DNA from: JASFEQ01 sp050124735
GTDB lineage: Bacteria; Desulfobacterota; DSM-4660; Desulfatiglandales; HGW-15
Direction: 5' to 3'
Assembly (NCBI GenBank): GCA_050124735.1
Contig: JASFEQ010000247.1
Location: 1-6,851, forward strand
Length of the DNA stretch: 6,851 nucleotides
Below the pieces are notes generated by a model. That model saw only the letters and a program-made list of their open reading frames with translations. It was not told the DNA's origin and made no database searches. This document shows positions 1 through 5,602 of the stretch, piece after piece (the stretch's first letter is position 1; each line of letters opens with the position of its first letter). Made by a program: the position numbers and the translations under genes.

Positions 1-873
1 TATGGCAATGAAACTACCGAATAGGCCCAAGACCAGGCCTAACAGCAATATAGAGACTAGGTATACAGGGGGCAGAAAAACAATGTTAAGCACAGGGAGA
101 CCAATGACATGGACCTTTTTCAAGAAAAAGACGGAATACAAACCAAAAAGGACAGCAAGCGAGACTAGGCCACCCAATAGCCCCTGAATAGCCCCTTCTA
201 TCAGAAATGGAATTTTCACAAACCAATCCGTGGCCCCTACAAGTTTAAAGATTTCTATTTCTTCCCGGCGAGAATATATGGTCAACTTTATGGTGTTGGT
301 GGTAATAAAGAGAACGGCCAAACAGAGAAATCCCCCAATAATAAATCCGGCCACTTTGAGCACATACATCAGGCCCTCAAATCGTTCCAACACCTCTTTA
401 CTGTACTGTACTTCATCAACGCCCTCAATCTTTTCTATCTCCGCTTTCATCTTCCGGGGGTTTATTTGATGAATGTTCACATCTCTGAAAAGGAGTTCGA
501 ACGAGGCCGGCAGCGGATTGCTTTTTAGGCCATCCAGCAGTCCAGAGTGGGCGCCCAGTCCTTGCGCCAAATCGGTGAATGCCTTTTCTTTAGAGGTAAA
601 GCCTTTCAATTCAACGCCTGGCAGATTTTTCAGCAGGGATTCTATTTTTTCTTTTGTCCTTTGATCTATACCATCCTCCAGATATACAGACATGGACACT
701 GATTGACCCCAATCCATGATCCAGCTATTGAGATTTAGAAATAGAACCAGAAATGAGGCGAAAAGGAGTAAGGAGATGCCTATGGTACCTATGCTGATGA
801 GGTGAATCAGCCGATTCGCAAGGATGTTGCTCCATGCATGTCTGAAATAATAGGCCCAGACCCGCAATCTCAT
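1..873 (-). CDS. ftsX: Cell division protein FtsX, ABC transporter permease (3' end cut by window edge)
   Basis: FtsX is the membrane subunit of the FtsEX complex, which in characterised bacteria sits at the division site and controls peptidoglycan hydrolases through its extracytoplasmic domain. Translating from ATG at 873 gives 291 open codons with no stop before the window edge. FtsX proteins are usually about 300 residues, so only a few C-terminal residues should be missing. Residues 1-20 are a basic cytoplasmic N-terminus, about 22-48 a first membrane helix, about 50-165 a soluble extracytoplasmic domain, and three more hydrophobic helices follow at about 170-192, 225-250 and 265-291. The family hallmark REEIEIFKLVGATD lies near residues 203-216, between helices 2 and 3. 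The start is 7 bases after the ftsE stop, with AGGAG (886-890) inside the end of ftsE, so the two genes are surely cotranscribed. Fold and family are clear from the sequence; the division role is known from homologues. Confidence 0.95.
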   Translation of the reverse strand, partial: MRLRVWAYYFRHAWSNILANRLIHLISIGTIGISLLLFASFLVLFLNLNSWIMDWGQSVSMSVYLEDGIDQRTKEKIESLLKNLPGVELKGFTSKEKAFTDLAQGLGAHSGLLDGLKSNPLPASFELLFRDVNIHQINPRKMKAEIEKIEGVDEVQYSKEVLERFEGLMYVLKVAGFIIGGFLCLAVLFITTNTIKLTIYSRREEIEIFKLVGATDWFVKIPFLIEGAIQGLLGGLVSLAVLFGLYSVFFLKKVHVIGLPVLNIVFLPPVYLVSILLLGLVLGLFGSFIAI

Positions 874-880
874 ACGGCTA

Positions 881-1534
881 TTATTCTCCTACTACTTTTC
901 CTTCACTCAGATGAACAATCCTCTGATCTGTATCTCTCATGAGTTCTCTGCTATGTGTGGCTATGACGACCGTGGTACCCCTTAGGTTTATGCTTCTGAA
1001 GAGGATCATAATATCCCTGGTTATATCCGGGTCAAGATTGCCTGTGGGCTCGTCGGCAAGCAGGATGAGCGGATTGTTGACTACGGCCCTGGCTATAGCC
1101 ACCCTTTGCTGTTCTCCTCCGGAAAGTTGAAGGGGATACGCTTCCTCTTTTTTTGATAACCCAACGGCCCTGAGCGTCTGGTGCGTTTTCTTTCTGACAA
1201 GGGCAGAACGCTCTCCCATGACCTCCAGGGCAATAGCCACATTCTGGAAGACCGTTTTTCTGGGCAATAATTTGAAATCCTGAAACACAAAACCTATTCG
1301 TCTACGGAGTAGACCCAGGTTCAACCTACTGATGCGGTTCAAATTGATTCGGTCAATGAGTATCTGCCCCTCTGTTGGACGCTCAGCACCAAAAAGGAGC
1401 CTGAGAAGAGTCGTCTTTCCTGCCCCGCTGGGACCCGTAATAAACACATACTCGCCTTTGCGAATTCTCAGGCTAATGTCCTTCAGGGCCACATTCGCGC
1501 CGAAGCTTTTTGAAACATGGAAGAGTTGAATCAT
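881..1534 (-). CDS. ftsE: Cell division ATP-binding protein FtsE
   Basis: FtsE is the cytoplasmic ATPase that powers FtsX. The 217-residue protein has every ABC motif: Walker A GPSGAGKT (34-41), Q-loop Gln85 in FQDFKLLP, signature LSGGEQQR (137-144), Walker B LILLADEP (156-163) with catalytic Glu162, the D-loop at NLD (166-168), and switch His194 in ATHS. The Q-loop wording FQDFKLLP and the 217-residue length are typical of FtsE rather than LolD or MacB-type relatives, and ftsX directly downstream settles the assignment. The start ATG at 1534 gives the usual FtsE N-terminus (MIQLFHVSKSF), but no good Shine-Dalgarno sequence precedes it, so initiation may be weak. It is the first gene of a two-gene unit; no clear promoter was found in the 233 bases upstream. 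Confidence 0.96.
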   Translation of the reverse strand: MIQLFHVSKSFGANVALKDISLRIRKGEYVFITGPSGAGKTTLLRLLFGAERPTEGQILIDRINLNRISRLNLGLLRRRIGFVFQDFKLLPRKTVFQNVAIALEVMGERSALVRKKTHQTLRAVGLSKKEEAYPLQLSGGEQQRVAIARAVVNNPLILLADEPTGNLDPDITRDIMILFRSINLRGTTVVIATHSRELMRDTDQRIVHLSEGKVVGE

Positions 1535-1767
1535 GCGTGGGTACTGCTGTGCTTCTCGTCCGTTAAATGCTACGGTTTAGCTATTTTGATACCGGATAGC
1601 AAAAAAGCAATTTAGGTATTAAGGAATTAAAGAATTAAGGGATTATCAATTTGTCCGAAGCCGTACCTAGGATGTTACATTTGCTTCCTCAATTCCTTGA
1701 ATTTAGAGCGGAAGCCATGTAAACCTTCAAACCCATCCATTAACGTGAGACTTGATCCAGTCTAGGC
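1535..1767. other. Non-coding gap between the TolC-type gene and ftsE
   Basis: No plausible gene is seen here. The gap holds an octamer microrepeat (1618-1645, listed separately) and two weak dyads: GCTAT/ATAGC (1580-1584 and 1596-1600) and AGACT/AGTCT (1748-1752 and 1759-1763). The second lies just past the stop of the TolC-type gene, but no T-run follows it on the minus strand, so it is not a convincing terminator. Confidence 0.6.
1618..1645. repeat. Octamer microrepeat, about 3.5 copies
   Basis: Three 8-nt units follow each other, ATTAAGGA, ATTAAAGA and ATTAAGGG, then a partial ATTA. The units differ by one base each. The repeat is entirely intergenic between the TolC-type gene and ftsE. 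Function unknown. Confidence 0.7.
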
Positions 1768-3087
1768 CTAATATTCCCCCAAAGCCCGCAGCAGTTGCGC
1801 TCTTGCCACGTTATGGTTATAGAGGGCGCCGAAATAATTCACTCTTGCCTGCGTCAGGCGGGTCGTTGCCAGGAGCACTTCAGTAATGGTGGTCACTTGG
1901 GCCTTGTAACGCTCTTCTTCTACCCTCAAGTTCTCCTCGCCCTGTTTGACGGCTGTGCGTGTGGTGGGGATATTTTTCTCTGCCGTGTCCAGCGCCAGGA
2001 GGGCCTCCCTCACTTCCAGGCGAATGTCATTTTCTACGGCAACCTTTGTGTCCATTAACTGCTTTTTGGCACTTTCCTGCTCCTTCACGGCGTACCGGGT
2101 CTTGCCCCATTCCCAGAAGGTCCAGGTAAGGACCAGCAAGGCCTTTGGATCGCGTGCCTGGTGGAAATTACTCCCCGACACGTCTGCGCTATCGCCTTCC
2201 TTGGTGTACTCCCCTACGAAAGAGACCTCTGGATAGTAATCACTCTTGGCCAACCTTATGCTTTGGTCCGCCTGATCAAGATTGATGTTGATGAGTTTCA
2301 TCTCTGGGCGGTTCATAAGTGCCTTTTTGATATATTCATCCAATTCACCCTTTATCGGTTCCCAAAGGGGATCAGGGACTTTCACATCCACCGGGGCATT
2401 GACCGGTCTTGACAGGAGGATATTGAATTTGGAGCGGGCCAGTCGCGCGTCATTCTGCGTCCGCACCAGGGCCTGTTGTGCATTGGCCCACTCCACCTCG
2501 GCCTGAAGAAGCTCGTTGATGGGTTTCATGCCCACCTTGTAAAAGCTGCGAACCACATCCGCATTGGACTTGCGGGCGGCCACGTCCCTTTCTGCCACAT
2601 CCACGGCCGCATCGGCGATCAAAATATCAAAGTAGGCCACTTTCACCCCCAATGCGAGATCAAGCTTTGCCAGTTCAAATTCCGTCTCCGACTGATCAAT
2701 ACCCAGTTTTGCCAGCTCATACTGACTGAGGATCTCAAACCCTTGAAACAGAGGCTGTCTCAGAGCCGTTCTCCATGAAAAATTGTCAGCGCTTACAGTT
2801 ACTGGAAGTCTACCAACGTTTCTTGTAGGATTCCCCAGGCGTGTGTAATTGTATTCCGTACTCAGTTTTGGCAAAAATCCCGTTCTTGCTTGGTTCTTGA
2901 CCTGCACCGCTTGCTCGATCTCTTCCATCTTTGCCCTGAAATTCGGGTTATTGGCAAGGGCCTCTGAGACGGCCTCACGCAGGGTATAAACCTTTTTCAA
3001 TTCTCTGGCGGCCCCATAATCCGATAAGATGGCCAAGCATAAAAAGATGCTAGCCATAACCATGACCATGAATCGTTTCCACTTCAT
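1768..3087 (-). CDS. TolC-family outer-membrane efflux channel protein
   Basis: The protein is an outer-membrane channel of the TolC/OEP family, which forms trimers with a beta-barrel and a periplasmic alpha-helical tunnel and works with inner-membrane pumps and adaptors. The N-terminus is a Sec signal peptide: a basic start (MKWKR), a hydrophobic stretch to about residue 21, and likely cleavage near YGAA. Two OEP repeats follow. The first contains GFLPKLS and QPLFQGFE, the second YYPEVSF and TWTFWEWGKT, and each leads into long heptad-rich helices. The C-terminus LLRALGEY is typical. The frame is open to an ATG at 3102 (444 aa), but that ATG is part of the Shine-Dalgarno GGAGG (3096-3100). 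The better start is ATG at 3087, 8 bases after it, giving 439 aa. No pump or adaptor gene is adjacent, so the exported substrate cannot be predicted. Confidence 0.93.
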   Translation of the reverse strand: MKWKRFMVMVMASIFLCLAILSDYGAARELKKVYTLREAVSEALANNPNFRAKMEEIEQAVQVKNQARTGFLPKLSTEYNYTRLGNPTRNVGRLPVTVSADNFSWRTALRQPLFQGFEILSQYELAKLGIDQSETEFELAKLDLALGVKVAYFDILIADAAVDVAERDVAARKSNADVVRSFYKVGMKPINELLQAEVEWANAQQALVRTQNDARLARSKFNILLSRPVNAPVDVKVPDPLWEPIKGELDEYIKKALMNRPEMKLININLDQADQSIRLAKSDYYPEVSFVGEYTKEGDSADVSGSNFHQARDPKALLVLTWTFWEWGKTRYAVKEQESAKKQLMDTKVAVENDIRLEVREALLALDTAEKNIPTTRTAVKQGEENLRVEEERYKAQVTTITEVLLATTRLTQARVNYFGALYNHNVARAQLLRALGEY

Positions 3088-3095
3088 TTTGCTTT

Positions 3096-3100
3096 CCTCC
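3096..3100 (-). promoter_or_regulatory. Ribosome-binding site that decides the TolC-type start
   Basis: On the minus strand GGAGG lies 8 bases before ATG at 3087 and overlaps the upstream in-frame ATG at 3102. This favours 3087 as the true start and keeps the basic n-region of the signal peptide at the terminus. Confidence 0.75.
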
Positions 3101-3123
3101 ATGTTTTGGGAAAAGTTGTGTAT

Positions 3124-3152
3124 TCAATAGAATAGAGCTCATAATATGTCAA
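3124..3152 (-). promoter_or_regulatory. Candidate sigma-70 promoter for the TolC-type gene
   Basis: Read on the minus strand, a perfect -35 TTGACA (3147-3152) is followed after 17 bases by TATTGA (3124-3129), a poor -10 with three matches to TATAAT. Transcription would start about 30 bases before the predicted ATG at 3087. The -35 and spacing are good and the -10 is weak. Confidence 0.45.
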
Positions 3153-3391
3153 TGTTAATCAGTTCTTATGAAGGAATTGTCTTGTTCTGGGTGGAAACAC
3201 CTGGCCTGTCACACCATGGCCGAGCGACTCCGTTGAGTTATATCTATTCGGCACGACTAAAGGCGCTATACGTGTGTAAAACTACGGGTGGCTGGACAGT
3301 TGGATATATTTGGTTGATCGTTATGGATTGGGGTACATCGAAGATCAAGAATGATTCGTCAAAATGATGGGCCTGGCTATTCACCTCTTGG

Positions 3392-3419
3392 GATTTTCGA
3401 ATTTGGAATTGGGATCTCG
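3392..3419. repeat. Degenerate heptamer array, 4 units
   Basis: Four consecutive 7-nt units can be read: GATTTTC, GAATTTG, GAATTGG and GATCTCG. They share only a loose GA..T pattern, so the repeat is degenerate and less certain than the array at 3471-3498. Confidence 0.45.
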
Positions 3420-3470
3420 GGATGCGGACGGTGGAAGAACTGAGCAATTTCTCTGCTTACCTGAAATATT

Positions 3471-3498
3471 CAATCTTCAATCTACAATCATCAATCAT
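3471..3498. repeat. Tandem heptamer array, 4 units
   Basis: Four 7-nt units CAATCTT, CAATCTA, CAATCAT, CAATCAT follow without gaps and end at the base before the stop codon of the small minus-strand gene (stop 3499-3501). All share CAATC. It resembles the short tandemly repeated heptanucleotides seen in intergenic regions of several bacterial groups. Function unknown. Confidence 0.8.
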
Positions 3499-3804
3499 CT
3501 AGTTCACTTTTTCATGCCCTAAAAGGATCATCCTCTCTTTCGCTGCTTTTTTCCTTTTTTCCTCCCATTCATTCCATTCTGCTTTAAGCTCCTCCATCTG
3601 TTCTTCCAACGCCAGGGCTTCACCTTTTTCTTCGTCTCTGTTCGAGGATGACATCTCAGATAACCTGGTTTTCAGTTGTCTGACACGCTCCTTGATGGCC
3701 CTCATGGCGTTTAGCGCCACCAATTCGTCCTCTGAAGGGACTTCCATCTTTTTGCAGCAGCTATCCATTTCTTCGGAAACGCCCATCGTCTTCTTATTCG
3801 TCAT
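3499..3804 (-). CDS. Small uncharacterised charged, coiled-coil-like protein (101 aa)
   Basis: I do not recognise this family. The start at 3804 is chosen because a strong Shine-Dalgarno GGAGGG lies a few bases upstream; an earlier in-frame ATG at 3846 would add 14 residues ahead of that site and is unlikely. The protein is soluble with no signal peptide or membrane helix. Residues 1-20 are polar and contain a CysCys pair in MDSCCKKMEVP. From about residue 25 to the end it is almost all charged and helical: a helix with ALNAMRAIKERVRQLKTRL, a polar break with SSSNRDEE, then a Glu/Lys-rich helix with MEELKAEWNEWEEKRKKAAKE. This pattern suggests a two-helix hairpin or coiled coil that pairs with itself or a partner. 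Codon use and the ribosome-binding site support a real gene. It stands alone and diverges from the Rrf2 gene. No function is proposed. Confidence 0.75.
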   Translation of the reverse strand: MTNKKTMGVSEEMDSCCKKMEVPSEDELVALNAMRAIKERVRQLKTRLSEMSSSNRDEEKGEALALEEQMEELKAEWNEWEEKRKKAAKERMILLGHEKVN

Positions 3805-3842
3805 ATTCCCTCCTCGGATAGGCCGTAAGCACAACCACCCCC

Positions 3843-3896
3843 TCACTATGAGTGAAGAATCCGGGCTGAGAGAACCCGGCTTTGATTTGCGCTCAG
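3843..3896 (-). promoter_or_regulatory. Structured leader upstream of the small charged protein
   Basis: In the minus-strand transcript, CCGGG and CCCGG (3875-3879 and 3861-3865) form a 5-bp GC stem with a 9-nt loop. Closer to the gene, TCACT/AGTGA (3843-3847 and 3851-3855) forms a second stem. The CTCAG in the first loop (3866-3870) is complementary to CTGAG at 3892-3896, which would allow an H-type pseudoknot. No known riboswitch consensus was matched. The structure is seen; any regulatory role is inference. Confidence 0.35.
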
Positions 3897-3918
3897 AGGG
3901 GCCTCATTACCTTATCGC

Positions 3919-4050
3919 CTTTAGAGTGCTCAAAGTGTTCTAAAGTGCCTAAAATGCCTAAATTGAATGAGATTTCTGTCAATCTCAAATAAACCTCGCC
4001 GAAGGCGAGCACCTCAACTTTAGCTCACTTTTAACTTTGGATCACTTAAA
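3919..4050. repeat. Composite inverted-repeat element with two central hairpins
   Basis: The left arm (3919-3965) is about five units of 9-10 nt resembling CCTAAAGTG. The right arm (4015-4050) holds related units in inverted orientation (for example CACTTTTAACTTT). Between them are two perfect hairpins: TGAGATT/AATCTCA (3968-3974 and 3981-3987, 6-nt loop) and CTCGCC/GGCGAG (3995-4000 and 4004-4009, loop GAA). No transposase gene or target duplication is seen. It may be a REP- or MITE-like element in the divergent intergenic region. Confidence 0.5.
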
Positions 4051-4152
4051 ACGCATTCTATCGGCAAAGGCAGTGCAAAAAATTTTTGACTTGGCCTAAA
4101 GAATCAGGTTCTTGAGTTTAAAATAGAACATACATTTTTTTTGTCAATTAAG

Positions 4153-4180
4153 GTCAAGAGTGTATGCTCAACCTCTTGAC
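4153..4180. promoter_or_regulatory. 8-bp dyad upstream of the Rrf2 gene, candidate operator
   Basis: GTCAAGAG (4153-4160) and CTCTTGAC (4173-4180) are perfect inverted repeats 12 bases apart. A second nested pair, TTGTCAA (4141-4147) and TTGACAA (4176-4182), shares the right side. The right arm overlaps the candidate -35 hexamer, so a bound regulator would block transcription. Rrf2 proteins often repress their own genes, which makes the Rrf2 product a natural candidate, but the site does not match the known IscR type 1 or type 2 motif by eye. Confidence 0.45.
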
Positions 4181-4202
4181 AATCTTACTATACTTATACA
4201 AT
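4176..4202 (+). promoter_or_regulatory. Candidate promoter of the Rrf2 gene
   Basis: A perfect -35 TTGACA (4176-4181) is followed by TACAAT (4197-4202; five of six matches) in a very AT-rich tract. The spacing is 15 bases, short for sigma-70. A TATAAT at 4206-4211 is too far away (24 bases) from this -35. Transcription from here would give an approximately 150-base leader. Confidence 0.45.
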
Positions 4203-4235
4203 ATATATAATTCGAAATATAATTAATCAAACCCT

Positions 4236-4316
4236 GTTTGGACTGTGGGAGTTCCAAACGCATTTCTCATCCTTAAAGTACACCTGCTGATAGACCCCGC
4301 AGGTGCCCTGGCACCT
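4236..4316 (+). promoter_or_regulatory. Rrf2 mRNA leader with alternative hairpins
   Basis: Three stems are visible. The first is GTTTGG-ACT / AGT-(T)-CCAAAC (4236-4259), 9 bp with one bulge and a GTGGG loop. The second is CACCTGC / GCAGGTG (4281-4287 and 4299-4305), 7 bp with an 11-nt loop. The third is AGGTGC / GCACCT (4301-4306 and 4311-4316), 6 bp with loop CCTG. The second and third share 4301-4305 and cannot form together. The ribosome-binding region begins at about 4341. No known riboswitch class was recognised. Confidence 0.45.
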
Positions 4317-4355
4317 TAGCATAAACCTGGAATCACTTATAAGGAAAAGGCAGCC

Positions 4356-4802
4356 ATGAAGCTATCCACCCGAGGTCGATACGGAACACGGCTTATACTG
4401 GAGCTTGCCAAGAACTATGGCAAAGGTCCCATCAGTATGTCTGATATCTCCAGGAATCTGGATATCCCCATTAAGTATTTGGAACAACTCATTATTCCGC
4501 TCAAAAAAGCCGATCTGATCAACAGCGTGAGAGGCCCAAAGGGTGGACACATGCTTGCCAAGGCCCCAGAACAAATTAATGTTTGGAATGTTCTTACCCT
4601 ATTGGAAACCAAGTTCTCTTTTGTGGATTGCCTCAGCGACCAAAACGCCTGTGACAGCGCAGCAACTTGCCCCATCCGGCCCATTTGGGGAAAGGCCTTC
4701 CAGGGCATGACAAAGCTATTCAAAGAGACCAGCCTACAAGATGTCCTCATCTCCAGTGAAGATCAGGAGAAAAAGGAAGCATTGGTGAGCCATCAAATCT
4801 AG
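4356..4802 (+). CDS. Rrf2/IscR-family transcriptional regulator with Fe-S-type cysteines
   Basis: This 148-residue protein is a DNA-binding regulator of the Rrf2 family, whose members sense Fe-S cluster status, NO, redox or sulfur metabolites. The N-terminus MKLSTRGRYGTRLILELA is the family hallmark. A winged helix-turn-helix spans about 1-70, with ISMSDISRNLDIPIKYLEQL as the recognition region and VRGPKGGHML as the wing. Three cysteines, C92, C99 and C105 (CX6CX5C), sit where IscR uses C92, C98 and C104 to bind a [2Fe-2S] cluster. The fourth IscR ligand, His107, appears replaced by Arg108, so another ligand may be used. AAGG (4347-4350) lies 5 bases before the start. The MBL-fold gene follows after 25 bases and is probably cotranscribed. 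Family assignment is firm; the sensed signal and targets are unknown. Confidence 0.93.
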   Translation: MKLSTRGRYGTRLILELAKNYGKGPISMSDISRNLDIPIKYLEQLIIPLKKADLINSVRGPKGGHMLAKAPEQINVWNVLTLLETKFSFVDCLSDQNACDSAATCPIRPIWGKAFQGMTKLFKETSLQDVLISSEDQEKKEALVSHQI

Positions 4803-4827
4803 CGCCGAAAGGCTATAACGGGATTCC

Positions 4828-5487
4828 ATGAAAATATCTGAAGATCTCTATGGGTTTCTGTGGCTTAATCCTACCACCAACAACTGTAACACCTATTTCA
4901 TAAATGGGAAGAAGAGAATCCTTGTAGATCCGGGGCATCACCAGCTTTTCGGGCATGTAAAGGACGATCTTTCAGGACTCTCCCTGTCTCCTGCTGACAT
5001 TGATGTGGTTCTTATCACGCACGGCCATCCAGACCATATGGAAGGGGTAAAGATATTCGTGGGTACCTCAACATTGGTTGCCATTCCAAGGATGGAGATG
5101 CGTTTTATCCGGGAGGTGGCGCCCCAGTACGGAGAAGCCCTTGGTGTTCCCAACTTCGAACCGGATATCCTCCTTCAAGAGGGAGATATGAAGATCGGAG
5201 ACTTGACCTTTCAGGTGATTCATACTCCGGGTCATTCACCCGGTTCCGTCTGCCTTTACTGGCCTGAGAAGAAGGCATTGTTCACGGGTGATGTGATCTT
5301 CAACCAGGGTGTGGGACGGACTGACCTACCAGGAGGTAAGGGAGAGGACCTGAAGGCGTCCATTAGAAAACTCTCACAGCTTCAAGTGGACCATCTTCTG
5401 CCTGGCCACGGTGATGTTATTTCAGGGCGAGACCTCGTGAGGGCCAATTTCTCGGAAATCGAGAGGGTCTGGTTTGCGTATCTTTAG
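4828..5487 (+). CDS. MBL-fold metallo-hydrolase, glyoxalase II-like
   Basis: This 219-residue soluble enzyme is a metallo-beta-lactamase-fold hydrolase. All the expected metal ligands are present: the THGHPDH motif supplies H65, H67, D69 and H70, then H136 in HTPGHSPGS, D155 in FTGDVIF, and H194 in LLPGHGDVI. The stretch GVGRTDLPGG after D155 is typical of the short YcbL-type glyoxalase II group, which lacks the long C-terminal glutathione-binding domain. It therefore likely cleaves a thioester or related ester using two metal ions, but the substrate cannot be read from the sequence, and some members of this superfamily are persulfide dioxygenases or have other reactions. The Shine-Dalgarno is weak (GGGA at 4820-4823, 4 bases before ATG). 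It follows the Rrf2 gene closely, so expression may be under Rrf2 control. Confidence 0.9.
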   Translation: MKISEDLYGFLWLNPTTNNCNTYFINGKKRILVDPGHHQLFGHVKDDLSGLSLSPADIDVVLITHGHPDHMEGVKIFVGTSTLVAIPRMEMRFIREVAPQYGEALGVPNFEPDILLQEGDMKIGDLTFQVIHTPGHSPGSVCLYWPEKKALFTGDVIFNQGVGRTDLPGGKGEDLKASIRKLSQLQVDHLLPGHGDVISGRDLVRANFSEIERVWFAYL

Positions 5488-5497
5488 AAGAGGCTAA

Positions 5498-5522
5498 GAG
5501 CTTGGAGCATGGAGCAGAGAGC
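5498..5522. repeat. Tandem heptamer array, about 3.5 units
   Basis: Units GAGCTTG, GAGCATG, GAGCAGA and a final partial GAGC follow without gaps in the 115-base gap after the MBL-fold gene. All share GAGC. The unit length matches the arrays at 3392-3419 and 3471-3498 but the sequence is different. Confidence 0.7.
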
Positions 5523-5602
5523 CGAATTTATAACGACCAGGTTTAGAAAAATGACGCTATTATCTGCTACGTAAGTTCCTGGCATTATTAAAGGAGTTTT
5601 CC

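Larger units (their letters stand above)
3103..3498. other. Non-coding gap of about 400 bases with microrepeats
   Basis: Open frames here (3146-3367 on plus, 3244-3447 on minus) show no domain, no good ribosome-binding site and no protein-like composition. The gap holds the candidate promoter at 3124-3152 and two separate heptamer arrays (3392-3419 and 3471-3498). Nothing else is recognised. Confidence 0.6.

Noticed and set aside
1748..1763. Hairpin AGACT/AGTCT after the TolC-type gene as a terminator
   Set aside because: The stem is only 5 bp and no T-run follows on the minus strand.
3146..3367. 73-residue open frame on the plus strand
   Set aside because: It overlaps the candidate promoter of the TolC-type gene, has no Shine-Dalgarno sequence and resembles no protein family.
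3244..3447. 67-residue open frame on the minus strand
   Set aside because: No ribosome-binding site, no domain, and low-complexity text (RIPRSQFQIRKSQ) that arises from the degenerate heptamer repeat at 3392-3419.
3471..3498. CRISPR array from repeated CAATC units
   Set aside because: Units are 7 nt with no spacers; this is a tandem microrepeat.
3861..3883. CCGGG/CCCGG hairpin followed by CTTT on the plus strand as a terminator
   Set aside because: No plus-strand gene lies upstream, and the T-tract is short and broken.
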